Shown here one piece after another: positions 20,901 through 30,149 of a DNA stretch of 30,853 nt. The stretch is from Entamoeba invadens IP1 (lineage: Eukaryota; Evosea; Mastigamoebida; Endamoebidae), in the NCBI RefSeq assembly GCF_000330505.1, contig NW_004443692.1:436807-467659 (forward strand). Reading direction: 5' to 3'. Both the position numbers and the translations under genes were made by a program. Below the pieces are notes generated by a model. That model saw only the letters and a program-made list of their open reading frames with translations, was not told the origin of the DNA and did not search any database. The number at the start of each line of letters is the position of its first letter. Positions within the stretch are counted from its first letter, which is position 1.

Positions 20901-21273
20901 AACAATTTTTGGTGATGATGGAAACTTCCTTTGGTAGAGTTTTGAACGTGTTGAGTTCACTTGCTGTTAATGAAACTTTGTAGCACTTTGGCTTTGGAAT
21001 TTGCTTTTGTTTATCAAGATACTCAGTGTATGTGAGTGGATAGTCGTAAGCAAAAAGATCGACAAATGGGATGTGTCGGTCGTTTTTGGAGTAGAGGTAT
21101 TGAGTTTCAATTCGAGGAAAGAGCGTTTGCGATGTGATGGGAATCGGGTTGTAATGAAACTTTTCAAGTGTTTCTTTGAACTTTTTGCATACACAAATAA
21201 CATTGATGAAATCGCATCGGTATAAAAAGTACTTCGCGACAATCAGCAAAGAATAGCTGTCGAGTTTGCTCAT
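17962..21273 (-). CDS. BspA-like leucine-rich repeat protein
   Basis: The protein has 1103 aa from ATG 21273. After about 100 N-terminal residues that look F-box-like or family specific (SYSLLIVAKYFLYRCDFINVICVCKKF), nearly the whole chain is built of about 23-residue LRR_5/BspA repeats with the pattern L..I.IP..V..IG..AF..C..L. Examples are SSVTSIGSGCFFNCMSLTSI and the string around IPNTVVTIGKFAFNSCSELK. There is no signal peptide and no membrane helix, and it lacks a C-terminal CaaX box. Proteins of this kind form large families in Entamoeba and Trichomonas; some reach the cell surface without a classical signal. The function of this copy is unknown; protein binding is likely. No intron is seen. 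Confidence 0.88.
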   Translation of the reverse strand: MSKLDSYSLLIVAKYFLYRCDFINVICVCKKFKETLEKFHYNPIPITSQTLFPRIETQYLYSKNDRHIPFVDLFAYDYPLTYTEYLDKQKQIPKPKCYKVSLTASELNTFKTLPKEVSIITKNCFENSQFDTFVLPSQVNKIEPSAFRSCLNMTQFTFSDIKSLPLLCFESCTKLKNFVISSSVTSIGSGCFFNCMSLTSIVIPENVEEIGFQLFGYCEGLKSVVIRSPVKNVPFALCKDCSALTKVVLNDDITLFGEKAFMNCTSLKSLKIPSKLNCLNGECFRGCVSLESLLLPSAMMNISTNSFWGCSNLTSLNFPTNNFGEFCCELSYSEYTTLKCNIPKCIKMFYNFEEKDVDDTNSMNGETSFKSDRLSIPTVCNRVGNGCYQANAYLKNIVLRDGIETIGEKAFASCPHLKNIYLATSLTRISSNAFENNIFLTSMTIPSSVIEIEKCVFKDCVGLLYVEMRGVSNIRQNAFCNCVKLETIIAPRLQNVRKNAVLLCDKLTSLQCNEEANIQATYFENRIYKKLGNYVNQVVMTKKCVSNIIKDKQEFEVPQDVTCELWRKSMSGVKSKKLVIPSNVTRIRSHAFYNNTTLESLTIFSTVRKIGREAFMKCKHLRSIVFENGNDIVFSRNVFIDCFNIEEIKGLTCYNGAVSVQEEQMFHQFKIACPVIDYISSDFEMYPVPPPNLKTLSFVAPNHAKIYVMPRSVTKLHRSAFQKNEILEKVVLSRNLSTFEKTSFTECKALLGIAIPSNVSKIPKFCFNFCFSMKHIEIPNTVVTIGKFAFNSCSELKDVVIGNSVTTIGEGVFYSCFSLTRIILPQNIKELPMLSFFSCLNLKEINLPNGITRICSEAFLECYSLSQVNIPDTVKVLERNCFKRCYSLDSIDLNNVEIIETMCFSCCRGLCHVKIPQTVTQIGYGAFLDCINVESVKVESSVFLMLGIFEGCEKLKNISIEEKGVIQLSHTMCQNIQHFTVEKSINRCTHNENVCIYETGKLIDVLTRKDIEDNISASYTVPPEIDEIGEFCFSGFDLLKTVQVGRNVKRIQKRAFYDCPKLESIIDIKMFTIEDIIEKCPSFESRSLFSIIRNSVLKMREYS

Positions 21274-21735
21274 CAATTTGCTAATACTTGTTTCATTCTA
21301 ATTCTCAAAAAAATCTCAAAATTTCTGTATTTAACTATTTAACTAAAATTACTAAATTAAAGAAAATGGTTCATTTTACTCATTTAAATAGATATAAAAT
21401 ATAGTACTTTTATCATAGTTATAAATTTTGTTATTTCAAAATCAGGTAATTTTTTTAAATCAAAAACTTGGTATTCTCTAGGATTTGCACCCAAAAATTT
21501 TATTATCAAAAATTAGTATCGAAAAACGCTATTAAAACGTTTTTTTCCCGTTTTATTAGCTTTTTTAGATACTATTTTTTAATAATAAAATTCTCGGTGC
21601 AAAGCCAAGAATTTTTTTATTGTCCTGATTGTTATAATAAACCATATATTATAATAAAATTATAAAAGTGTATTAATAAAAGAATTGTTTTCAATGTATT
21701 ATTTATAGAAAACAGAAATAACATACAACTGATGA
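21274..21735. other. Intergenic region between the LRR gene and the mobile block
   Basis: This A/T-rich DNA contains the LRR gene's upstream region and, in its second half, a long imperfect hairpin (listed separately). AATGAACC on the minus strand at 21368-21375 is one base off the GAAC element AATGAACT. Confidence 0.5.
21473..21611. repeat. Long imperfect foldback, MITE-like
   Basis: Two arms of about 63-66 bases (about 21473-21539 and 21549-21611) are imperfect reverse complements around a short loop. Matching blocks include TTTGCACC with GGTGCAAA and AATTTTATTAT with ATAATAAAATT, and ATTAAAACG pairs closely with CGTTTTATT at the loop. The arms carry scattered mismatches and a small indel near the outer end. 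It could be a foldback transposon or the source of a hairpin transcript. Confidence 0.6.
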
Positions 21736-21759
21736 TATTAACTCGCCGACGCACCTAAT

Positions 21760-21797
21760 CAGAGTGTCCAAAAAACGTCTAAGTCCCAAGTTAAGGA
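21760..21797 (+). repeat. Left terminal inverted repeat of the hAT element
   Basis: It begins CAGAGTGTCC and ends AAGTTAAGGA. It pairs with 24878-24918, which has a three-base longer middle section. Confidence 0.88.
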
Positions 21798-22115
21798 AAG
21801 GTCAAAAAAACAAATTGATTGTTTTGATAAACGAACTGATTAAAAAAATAAAAATAGATTATAAAAACTACAATCACCACAAAAACTATCAATTGGTTTA
21901 AAATTTTATTTTTTGATAATACAACTTAATAAACAAAAAAATAATTGATATTTGTTGGTTATTCAAATACATGTATATATTTGTCTGATAAAAATTAAAC
22001 CAATTAAGAGTAAAAATTTATTACCCAAGATACATTATTCATGCGCATCAACACATTTTTGCGTTAATAAACACACAAATCATTGTTTTTTATTGATGTA
22101 AACACAACCAAAAAC

Positions 22116-24431
22116 TTATTCACTTTTCTTTTTGCGCGTATTGATTTTTATCACAGTAGATGTTGCATATTTCAATTTGAGTCTTTTATTTACAGTTGTT
22201 GTTTTCATATTAATTTTTGATGAATACCCGTAATAAGAAAAAAGTGATTCAACACATGAAGAGGTTGGAATAAGACATATTAAAACTTGTACAAGTTGAG
22301 TCAAATAAGGAAATGTTGCTGTTCCAAATAAGTCAAGCGCATCAAGTAAATTAAACGTTTCAATAGAATTTTCCTTTAATAATTCATTTATTTTATTTCC
22401 ATTTTGTTTGATCATTAATTTAATTTTTTCAAGTTCTGAGTTAATTTCAAAAAATCCACTTTCAACTTTAATTTGTTTGTTTTTTAAATACCTTTCAGGG
22501 AAAGTAAAACAATCAATGAAAGGTTGTAAATTTTGTTTTTCTTCTAAAAGTAATCTGACTTCATTTAAGTTCTCTATTTTTGCACCAGTTTTTGCAGTCG
22601 TGATATTACAAAAACGTAATTTAAGTGCATCCAAAAATCCACTAATCACCGCTCCACAACCACATACTAAATCATTTGAATCAAAGTATAAATATTTTAA
22701 TACATTTGGAAAATCATCAAATATACCCATTGAAATATCATATTCCCTTTTTTCCATGTCAAATATCAATAAATTTATCATATCAATTTCATCATAAATC
22801 ATGCCAAATTTTTCTTGCATTGTATCACAAACGATTTTCGTTTGTTTCAAAATGTCTAAATATAAACCCAGAAACGACAGAAACAACGGGTCTTTTAAGT
22901 CAAACAAATCTTTTCTCTTTCCCATGAATAAATAATATAAATTGTTTTTTTTGGTTTACTATTTCATTATGTTTTTCAATAAGACAATTAGTAATTGTTA
23001 AATCATAACCTGTTATAGTAATAAAATTGTCCAATTCTAAAACATTTTATAAAACAAATTTGACCAAATTTTCATAGAAAAACCACCTTGTATTTGACAA
23101 AGTGGGTATTTTACAAAACTTCACTCCTTTTTCACTTTCAAAATTATTCCATTCTGTAATAATACTATCAGAACATATACAATTTAAAAACTTGAGTACA
23201 ATTTGACCATCATGAGTTTTCCACAAATAACCTTCGGCAACATTCAATCTATGACACGTACAATAAAAAGACATATAAACATTTTCTATTAAATCAAAAT
23301 CTTTTGTATTATGCAAGTTATTTTGTAATTGCAATTCATTTTTCATTTTAATCATTCTGTTTTTGACTTCTCCAATTTTAACTCCATACCCATTTCAAGA
23401 CTACTCATAACACTGGCCCCATCTTGTGTGGAAAATACCAATTTCTTTATTGGAGCTTTGAATGTTTCTAAGTGATGTAATACCCATTCTTTTAAATTTT
23501 CTGAATTGGTCTTCTTGTGTATTTCTCCAATAACAAGAGTGACTTGAGCAACAGAGAGGTCTTCAAAAGCAAACCTTCCTATAAGTCTCAGAACTTTTTA
23601 CCTTTCTTTTTAGTGCCGTCAAACGCCAAAGAAAAGCACACACAGTTCATAAAATATCTTTCTGTTTCAACCATGTTTTCATTGCTTAATGAATTTATTA
23701 TATTTATTGTGTTGTTGTACGAAATGTGTATATTTTTCATTAAATTGTTATACACACTTTCATCCATAAATAAATTTGCAAAATTGCCAACTATGGTTTC
23801 AACTGCTTTGATTTGTTGTTTCGACATTGATGTTTTATTTTCAATTTCTGTGGTGGAAACAGAAAAAAATTTACTTAAATACACGTTGCGTTTTTTTCTT
23901 CTCTTTTTGAATGTGAAGTTGACCTCAATTGAGATTTTAGCTCTGAAATAACATTTTTGAAGTTTTGTCACAACCAATTAGTTTATAGAAATCAGACACA
24001 AGTTCATTCTTCGGAAATGAAATCACTTGGTTTTTATGTTCTTGTTCACTTTCAAAACAATTATTTTCATTTATTAAGTCCGATTGTTGTTTTATTATTT
24101 TCAAAGTTGACGGAATTTGAAGTTTTGAACGGGTGTGATAGGTTTCGTTGATGTATTTTTTCAAAATAGAGTTTTGCCTTTTCAATGTAGTTTTGTGTAT
24201 GTGTTTGAAAATCATTAAAAAATAATTGGTTCTTCGGTTCTGTATATTTAGAACAATACATCTTGTGTTTTAAGTTGGTCTTGTAAATAAAACATCTTAA
24301 ACAAAATAGACAAAAGTAATAAGTTTTTTTTGATTTCATATAATGGTATTGTAGAGTACTTCTTAACACAATTCAATATATTTTTTTCCTCTTTTTAAAG
24401 TTGGGTCGCGTTTGTTCGGTGATTTTTCCAT
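22116..24431 (-). pseudogene. Degenerate hAT transposase
   Basis: Family features are spread over several reading frames. At the N-terminus is a Cys/His finger (YFCLFC...HKMYC, near 24275-24310). In the centre, FDGTKKKG (about 23600) and VFSTQDGASVM (about 23420-23450) match catalytic-core strands, followed by a Cys/His-containing CHRLN segment and TRWFFYENL (about 23060). At the C-terminus the hAT dimerisation region reads IPTSSCVESLFSYYG (about 22220-22260). Frame changes are needed near 24370, between 24100 and 24215, near 23950, near 23600, near 23360 and near 22925, and there is a TAA at 23047. None of these fits a GTTTGT...TAG intron. The element cannot move itself. Confidence 0.85.
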
Positions 24432-24877
24432 TGATTTTTTAGATCTTGAATATTTTTATTAATTATAATTAAACGACAAGAACAAACAATTAAAAGATTT
24501 AATTCTCATTTATATCTTGAAATTCTTATTTTTCTTATCATTTTTATTCAAAATTTCTCATATAAATTATTTTTTTATATTTGAATGTTTAAAAATTTCA
24601 AGTAATATGGTAAGTCTTTTGTTATTGTTTTAGCTTGTGTACATAAACGTTTTGTAGATTAAGTAATTTGCTTAACATTTAAACTATTTTTATTTTTTTA
24701 TTCTAAATTTGTTGGTTTTTAATTTAATATTTCGGGAAAAATATACAAACAAGATGTTATGGATTTTGTTGTAAATTATCGGGATAAATTATGGTTATTT
24801 TTGTCTCTTTCAAAAATCAATTATTTTTTGATCAAATCGATCGAAAATCCAATTTTTTTGTCATTTTTACTCCAAAA

Positions 24878-24918
24878 TCCTTAACTTGGGACTTAAGTGC
24901 ATTTTTTTGGACACTCTG
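24878..24918 (-). repeat. Right terminal inverted repeat of the hAT element
   Basis: It ends GGACACTCTG and is followed directly by the ACCTAAT target duplication. Confidence 0.88.
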
Positions 24919-24925
24919 ACCTAAT

Positions 24926-27178
24926 CCCCAACAAATCAATACTGTTAAAAAGAGCAGTGTTTTTGTTTTTTTGAAAAAAAATTATATTATACAGTGTAGT
25001 TCAATTATAGTAAAATGAAAATGGAATAACGAGTTCAAATCGTGAACTAAAAAACAAATAAAATGTGAAAAAAATGAAAAAAAAATATAAAATTTCATGA
25101 CAAAAACGTAAAAAATGGCAAAATAAGAATACTGGTAAAATGTAATAACATTTATTTCAAAACAAACAAATATGTTTTTTATACACTAAACAAAAAAAAA
25201 CTATTGGTTTTGAGTTGAAATGAAATACAAATTGCAAAAGTACCATAAACACATCAGTGATAATTAAAAAACACACAAAATATATGTACACACAATAGTC
25301 TTTATAAAAAATATAAACTGTTCAAAAAACCCATTTTATTAACTGTGTATTTTTTTCAGACAGTACGATGTAGCAAGATTTTTGACTGTTTTTTTCTGTC
25401 TATAATATATTTTTATCATCTTTTGGTATTTACCATATTGTGAGTAATCTCTTGGAGAGTGTTTATCAAAAGAAATTAAAATATAACAAGCAATCATTAA
25501 AAACAGTTTTTAATGTCAAAGCTATTATTAATTTAATAACAATTTCCCTCCATTACATATAATCCACATATTTTTATATTGTTGTCTAACTTATTTTCAA
25601 ATATATGGACTGTTTAACCAATTGTTTGTTGTTGACTCTTGATATTTTGATGTATACAGTTACTTATTTTAATAATCTATTGAAAAGAGTGTTTAAAATG
25701 AATAAGGTAAACCATAACTCTATTTTTAATTTTTCAAACAACAAAAAATCAAATTTCTTTGTTTATCAATGCTATTTTATTGATTTATTTGGTGTATATT
25801 TTTAATTTTTGTTGTGTTTTACATTATGAGTAATTTATCTTTTTATTGTCAATTAAAATTAAAAATTATTATTATTATTTATATTTAGGTCGCTTGATAA
25901 TCAATTGCAGAAACATCACTGTCTGTAAAAGCGATGCATAATAGATTTGTTTTATTGTTATATTATTTTACAACTATTTCGACTCATAATTTTCACTATA
26001 ACACAAAAGCGTGTTACTTATTGTTAATAACAACCACTGTTATCAATTTGCGTCATTCAGTGAACATAATTAATTATATTTTTTTATTAAGACTATTATT
26101 ATTTATTTGTTTTGTCAAACAAGAAATGGCAATTTTCACATTGGTTATGTGTGCTTTTTATCATCATTTTTAGATTTTATGAATAATTTTCTCAGAGTTG
26201 GCATATAATAGTCTATCTCGATAAGATTAACTATATTTTATTATGAACAACCATTTTTATTAGTCATTGTTTGTATTTTTATATTATTAAAATTTATATA
26301 ACTTTCGAGCAGGACAAAAATTCAATTTAGATATTAAAACTCCTTTTTGAAATTAAATACAAAAAATGAATATTTAAAAACTATAAGTTATTACCACAAT
26401 CAATCTCAGTTGATTTTACACAATGACACTTTCACATAGAGATTGATTCAACTCATAACTGGATTGAATGAGTGACATTTTTAAATATTCGCTGCGTTTT
26501 TGGGGTTTCTTTAATATATTTAAAAGTCCAAATTTGTTGTTATAAATTAATTGTTTCAAAATGCTGCATTTAAGTTTTTTATTGTTGAATTGTGTTGTAT
26601 TTATTAAATAATAAATCAAATGATTAATTTGATAACTTTCAAATTTGCTTTCTTTTATATTTGCCAAACATTATTTTCAATTACAAAATCAAACATCAAG
26701 TGGTCGCAATTGACTGTTTATGGGGTAATACAACCACAACAACAAAACTGTGTTATGTATCCGAAACGTCAATTTTATTAACATAAGTATCAAAAAATCA
26801 ACCATTGTTCGAGTTTACAAATATTTTTAATTATTTTTTGTTTTTAATTAATGTTTTAGAAATGATACAAAATGTTTTTTTCAACTTGTAACAATAAATA
26901 TTATATTTTACTATAATTTGCTAAAGCCGACTTTCCCCACCAACTCTTTATTATTTAGGTTGTAATTTTTGTTCTGTTTTGTTTTTAAATTTTTATATAA
27001 AAAAATAAATGCACAAAATGATTTTTTGGTATAAAAAATAAATAATTCCATTATGGTAATTGTAAATTATTTGTTTTTATTTATTTTTTCAGAAAAATCA
27101 CCTAATAATATTTCAAAATTATTTAAACAGTTTTGGGACAAATTTTTAAAAAACTGTTAAAAAGAGCAGTATTGGGTT
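24926..27178. other. Interior of the outer element, no recognisable gene
   Basis: This is about 2.25 kb of A/T-rich DNA. Short open frames exist, for example 66 residues at 25605 (plus) and 83 residues at 26416-26667 (minus), but their composition is that of random A/T-rich DNA and no motif is seen. Inverted AATCAATCTC and GAGATTGATT lie at 26398-26407 and 26439-26448. Confidence 0.55.
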
Positions 27179-27313
27179 GTCGGCGAGTTAATACTATTTA
27201 TATTAATTAATATATCAATTATAACTAATAATATATTTATCAATAAAGTATAGTTAAAAACGACAATTGGGTGGACTATGGTTGAACTAACCACAAAAGA
27301 GTCAGAAGAATGA

Positions 27314-28853
27314 TTAAGAAATTTTTGCAACATCAGCGATGAGTTGTGCAAATTCTTGCGTTTGGCATGCTGATTTAAGGAATGGGTGTCCAAGGAGTTG
27401 GTCTGAAGTTGCTCTATTTTCCGGAATAGTCTCCAAACAACTTCCGACAAAGTTGTTCATCTCACGACTCCATTTGTCTGCGTTTTTCAATGGTGGGATA
27501 CCTTTTGTTGTGATCAAGAACAACGCTCTGAGTGGTGGGAATTCCATATAAGCTAAATGATTAGTATAATTATAGTATTAAATAGTAAATACAAAACTAT
27601 TCACAAAACAAACGAGGATCTCCTTCTGCCATTTCCATGACCATAATCCCAAGTGACCAAATATCGATTTTCACTCCATAGTCATGCCCACGGATTAACT
27701 CTGGAGCCATCCAATATGGAGTACCAACAACAGTACTTCTGTTCTTTTGTTTTTGATTGAGTTGAGCGGCGTATCCGAAATCAGCCAGTTTGACCTTCCC
27801 GTCGTTAGTTAACAACATATTGTCCGACTTGATATCTCTGTGAATGCAATTCAAGTTGTGAATGAAGTTAAGTGCTTGTAATGTTTCTCTGCAGACAAAG
27901 GCGATATGAGTTTCGCCCATTTGAATGGTGTCGTGGTTCTCTAATATATCCGTCAAGCATCCCCCGTCCATGAATTCCATCGACATCCACATCAACTTTT
28001 TAGCAGGCAAGTAAAACGCCTCATAGAAAGTGACGACGTTGGGGTGTTTACATCCTTTCATCAACGATATTTCTGTCGCAATCAGCTTCTCGTTGTCTTG
28101 GTTGACTTCCATCTGTTTCAAAGCAACTACAATGCCGTCCGCTTTTCTCTTCGCAGAGAAGACTTCACCAGAAGCACCTTCACCAATCTTCTCAAAGTCG
28201 GAGTAGAAGTCACGGGGGTCTTGTTCGTTGGTGACTTCCTTCAAAGTGACCTTTTCGACGTCTTCCGGAAGTGGGTCGACCATTGCCTTTGGTTGTTTAA
28301 TTTCGGTCGATGGGGGCGGAAGGTTTTTGTCTTTCCCAGTGGACGTGTTCTGTATTGTAAAGTTCAAGACATCCTTCACGACTTCTCTGTTTTTGTTGTA
28401 ATCTTCCATAGTAATACCACCGTCGGTTAAGTACTTCTCCCACCCTTCTGGAAGACCAATGTACCCAAGATTTGCATCGAAGTCGACATGAACAACTTGT
28501 TTCATCCCATCAGGCCGTGTCAAGGAAGAATCGATAGTATTGTTGATTGCAGTGACCCAACGCTCGGCTTGGTCTTTACATGGAGCGTTAAAGATATATT
28601 GCTTTTGGAGTTGTTTGGAGTCGACTTTTATGTACGAATCTCCCATTGAAGTCAATAGGGAGACTACTGTCCGCTTGAGAGGGATAGTCAGAATGGGCGA
28701 AGTCTTAGTCGGGTTGTCGAAGACAAAAATGTCCGTCTTTGTTAAACGGACCCATTTCCTTTTCCAACTTTTCATGATCCCGGACTGCTTCGATAGATAC
28801 CCCTCGAAGACCGAGTTGGTCCAGTTATTCTTCATGTCATTCTTTTTGTTCAT
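27314..28853 (-). CDS. p21-activated kinase (PAK) with PH and CRIB domains, two exons
   Basis: Exon 1 is 28853-27614 and exon 2 is 27552-27314 (492 aa). The first ATG is at 28853. A PH domain (about 12-106) gives lipid binding. A CRIB/p21-binding domain follows (about 118-148; VVHVDFDANLGYIGLPEGW) for binding Rac/Cdc42. The Ser/Thr kinase domain runs from about 217 to the end: GEGASGEV loop, ALK lysine (about 246), HRDIKSDN catalytic loop, DFG at about 358, and a T-loop RSTVVGTPYWMAPE whose Thr matches PAK1 Thr423. All catalytic residues are present, so it should be active and relieved from autoinhibition by Rac-like GTPases. In amoebae such PAKs act in motility, polarity and phagocytosis. 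Splicing is required for kinase subdomains X-XI. Confidence 0.93.
27553..27613 (-). other. Intron of the PAK gene
   Basis: This is a 61 bp intron with donor GTTTGT and acceptor TTTAG, phase 1. It joins AEGDP to PYMEFPPLRAL, the usual PAK sequence. Without splicing the frame ends two codons after the donor. Confidence 0.9.
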
Positions 28854-28907
28854 ACACAAACAAAAACATATAGAAACAAACGGTTGCCATTTTGGTTCTG
28901 ATTTATT

Positions 28908-28915
28908 AGTTCATT
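28908..28915 (-). promoter_or_regulatory. GAAC core promoter element of the PAK gene
   Basis: The minus strand reads AATGAACT, an exact match to the GAAC element described for E. histolytica core promoters, 55 bases before the PAK ATG. Amoebic 5' leaders are short, so this distance is plausible. Confidence 0.45.
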
Positions 28916-29839
28916 CTTTTTTATTCAACTCCTCCTTGTTTTGGGACAGCGATGGCATTGCGTTTTTTTGGTCAACTCTTGGGGAAGTGTCAATTACTTC
29001 TTTGCCACTTTTTTTCATTTTTGTGATGGGTATTCAAATTTGCCATTGTTGCATGGCACTTTTTGTGTGGTTCTTTTTCTTAAGGTTGAATCAGTCCCGC
29101 GTTTGAGTCGACTTTCATGCCACTATTACACTAATATTCATTTACAATATTTTCTCATTATGTATTATTTAACTTTTCAAACTATATGATACCTATAAAA
29201 TAAAGTTATTATTTGAAAGTAATTTATTTCTAAAATCAGTAACTTGTTTTTATTATGAGGTAAGTTGACACAACAATTGATTTTGCTTTTTGTATTATTA
29301 ATAATTGTTATTATAGTCCCAATATACTAATTTTATTATAATATATAATACAAAATAAATCATTGATACGAGTATGTATTATAATTTTATTATATTTATT
29401 AAAACAAGCCTATTTCATGTTTAACAAATGAATAAAAAAATGAACAAAACTATTTTAAAATGTTCATCATTTTTATATTTTTTAAACTTTGAAATTTTCT
29501 CGATTTATAATTTAAAAAAAAGTTTTTTTTCTTTATTAACACTTAAAATAACGCCCTTGTTTTTGTTTTGGCCTGTTTTTATGGGGATATTAATCCATTT
29601 TTTAATGATTTTCCTTTTTTGGCTTGTGTATTGTTTATGCACATAATACAATCTCTAAAAAATGGAAATTTATTTAATAAACTCGAGATTTCCCGATTTT
29701 TAGACCACTTGAATTTTGTTCAATGTTATTTAAAGCGTTAATAATTATTTCAATTTTTTGTTAATCTGAATTTAGTCAATTATTAATTTTTTATCAAGTT
29801 ATTTAATTTAGATTAATTTTTTTGATTAAAAATAATAAC

Positions 29840-29940
29840 ATTTTTTTGTTTTATTATTATTTATAAATTTATTATAGTTTTAAATTTATTATTTTTTGTA
29901 ATTTGAATTAAATAAAAAATGATAATAAAACAAAAAAAAT
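29840..29940. repeat. AT-rich inverted repeat
   Basis: TTTTTTTGTTTTATTAT on the left (29841-29857) is matched by ATAATAAAACAAAAAAA on the right, with a spacer of about 65 bases. It is low complexity and may be chance or a decayed foldback. Confidence 0.35.
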
Positions 29941-30149
29941 AAAACTCAAACCAAGTTGTTTCAAAATTTTTTTAACAAATTTTTCTTTTAAAAAATCTAT
30001 AAATGGAATAATTGGAAAAAAATAAAAAAATAAGTGTTATTATAATGAATTAAACTATATATGATAATATTTTAATTATACTGATGTACTTCATAATTTT
30101 AACAAACATCATTTGTAACTCTATTGATCTGTGAATAATATACCCTACG

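Larger units (their letters stand above)
21760..24918 (-). mobile_element. hAT transposon, nested in the outer element
   Basis: The terminal inverted repeats are about 38-41 bp. Both start CAGAGTGTCCAAAAAA and share a block containing TAAGTCCCAAGTTAAGGA (21760-21797 and 24878-24918, the latter inverted). CAGAG ends are typical of hAT elements. The flanks carry the direct repeat ACCTAAT (21753-21759 and 24919-24925), with an eighth base C that on the left is shared with the first base of the repeat. Length is 3159 bp. The transposase remnant on the minus strand confirms the family. Confidence 0.88.
21736..27193. mobile_element. Outer DNA transposon with 15 bp terminal inverted repeats, interrupted by a hAT element
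   Basis: TATTAACTCGCCGAC at 21736-21750 recurs as its exact reverse complement at 27179-27193. Just inside the ends, ACTGTTAAAAAGAGCAGT occurs twice in the same orientation (24941-24958 and 27153-27170); it is itself nearly palindromic. Removing the nested hAT insertion leaves about 2.3 kb. TTAA occurs at both termini (21738-21741 and 27188-27191), which would suit a piggyBac-type target duplication, while the outer TA pair would suit a mariner-type one. No transposase is recognisable inside, so it is probably non-autonomous or decayed. Its right end lies 121 bp from the stop codon of the PAK gene. Confidence 0.7.
28854..30149. other. 1.3 kb intergenic region between divergent PAK and Hsp70 genes
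   Basis: It holds the promoters of both genes. The PAK-proximal 250 bases have higher GC, an exact GAAC element and a small hairpin TGCCA...TGGCA near 29041-29059. The rest is very A/T-rich. Inverted copies of a T-tract sequence (29840-29857 and 29923-29940) lie towards the Hsp70 side. No gene is seen. Confidence 0.55.

Noticed and set aside
22925..24431. Introns as the explanation for the broken transposase frame
   Set aside because: The breaks lack GTTTGT donors with matching TAG acceptors, and several need single-base shifts; decay explains them better.
25605..26173. Short plus-strand frames of 66 and 79 residues inside the outer element
   Set aside because: They are rich in Phe, Leu, Tyr, Ile and Asn, as random A/T-rich DNA gives, with no motif, no partner frame and no codon signal.
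26416..26667. 83-residue minus-strand frame as a transposase remnant
   Set aside because: No transposase motif is visible, and the length is unremarkable for this base composition.
28941..29189. 82-residue plus-strand frame upstream of the PAK gene
   Set aside because: It has no motif, and its T-rich composition reflects the promoter region of the minus-strand gene.
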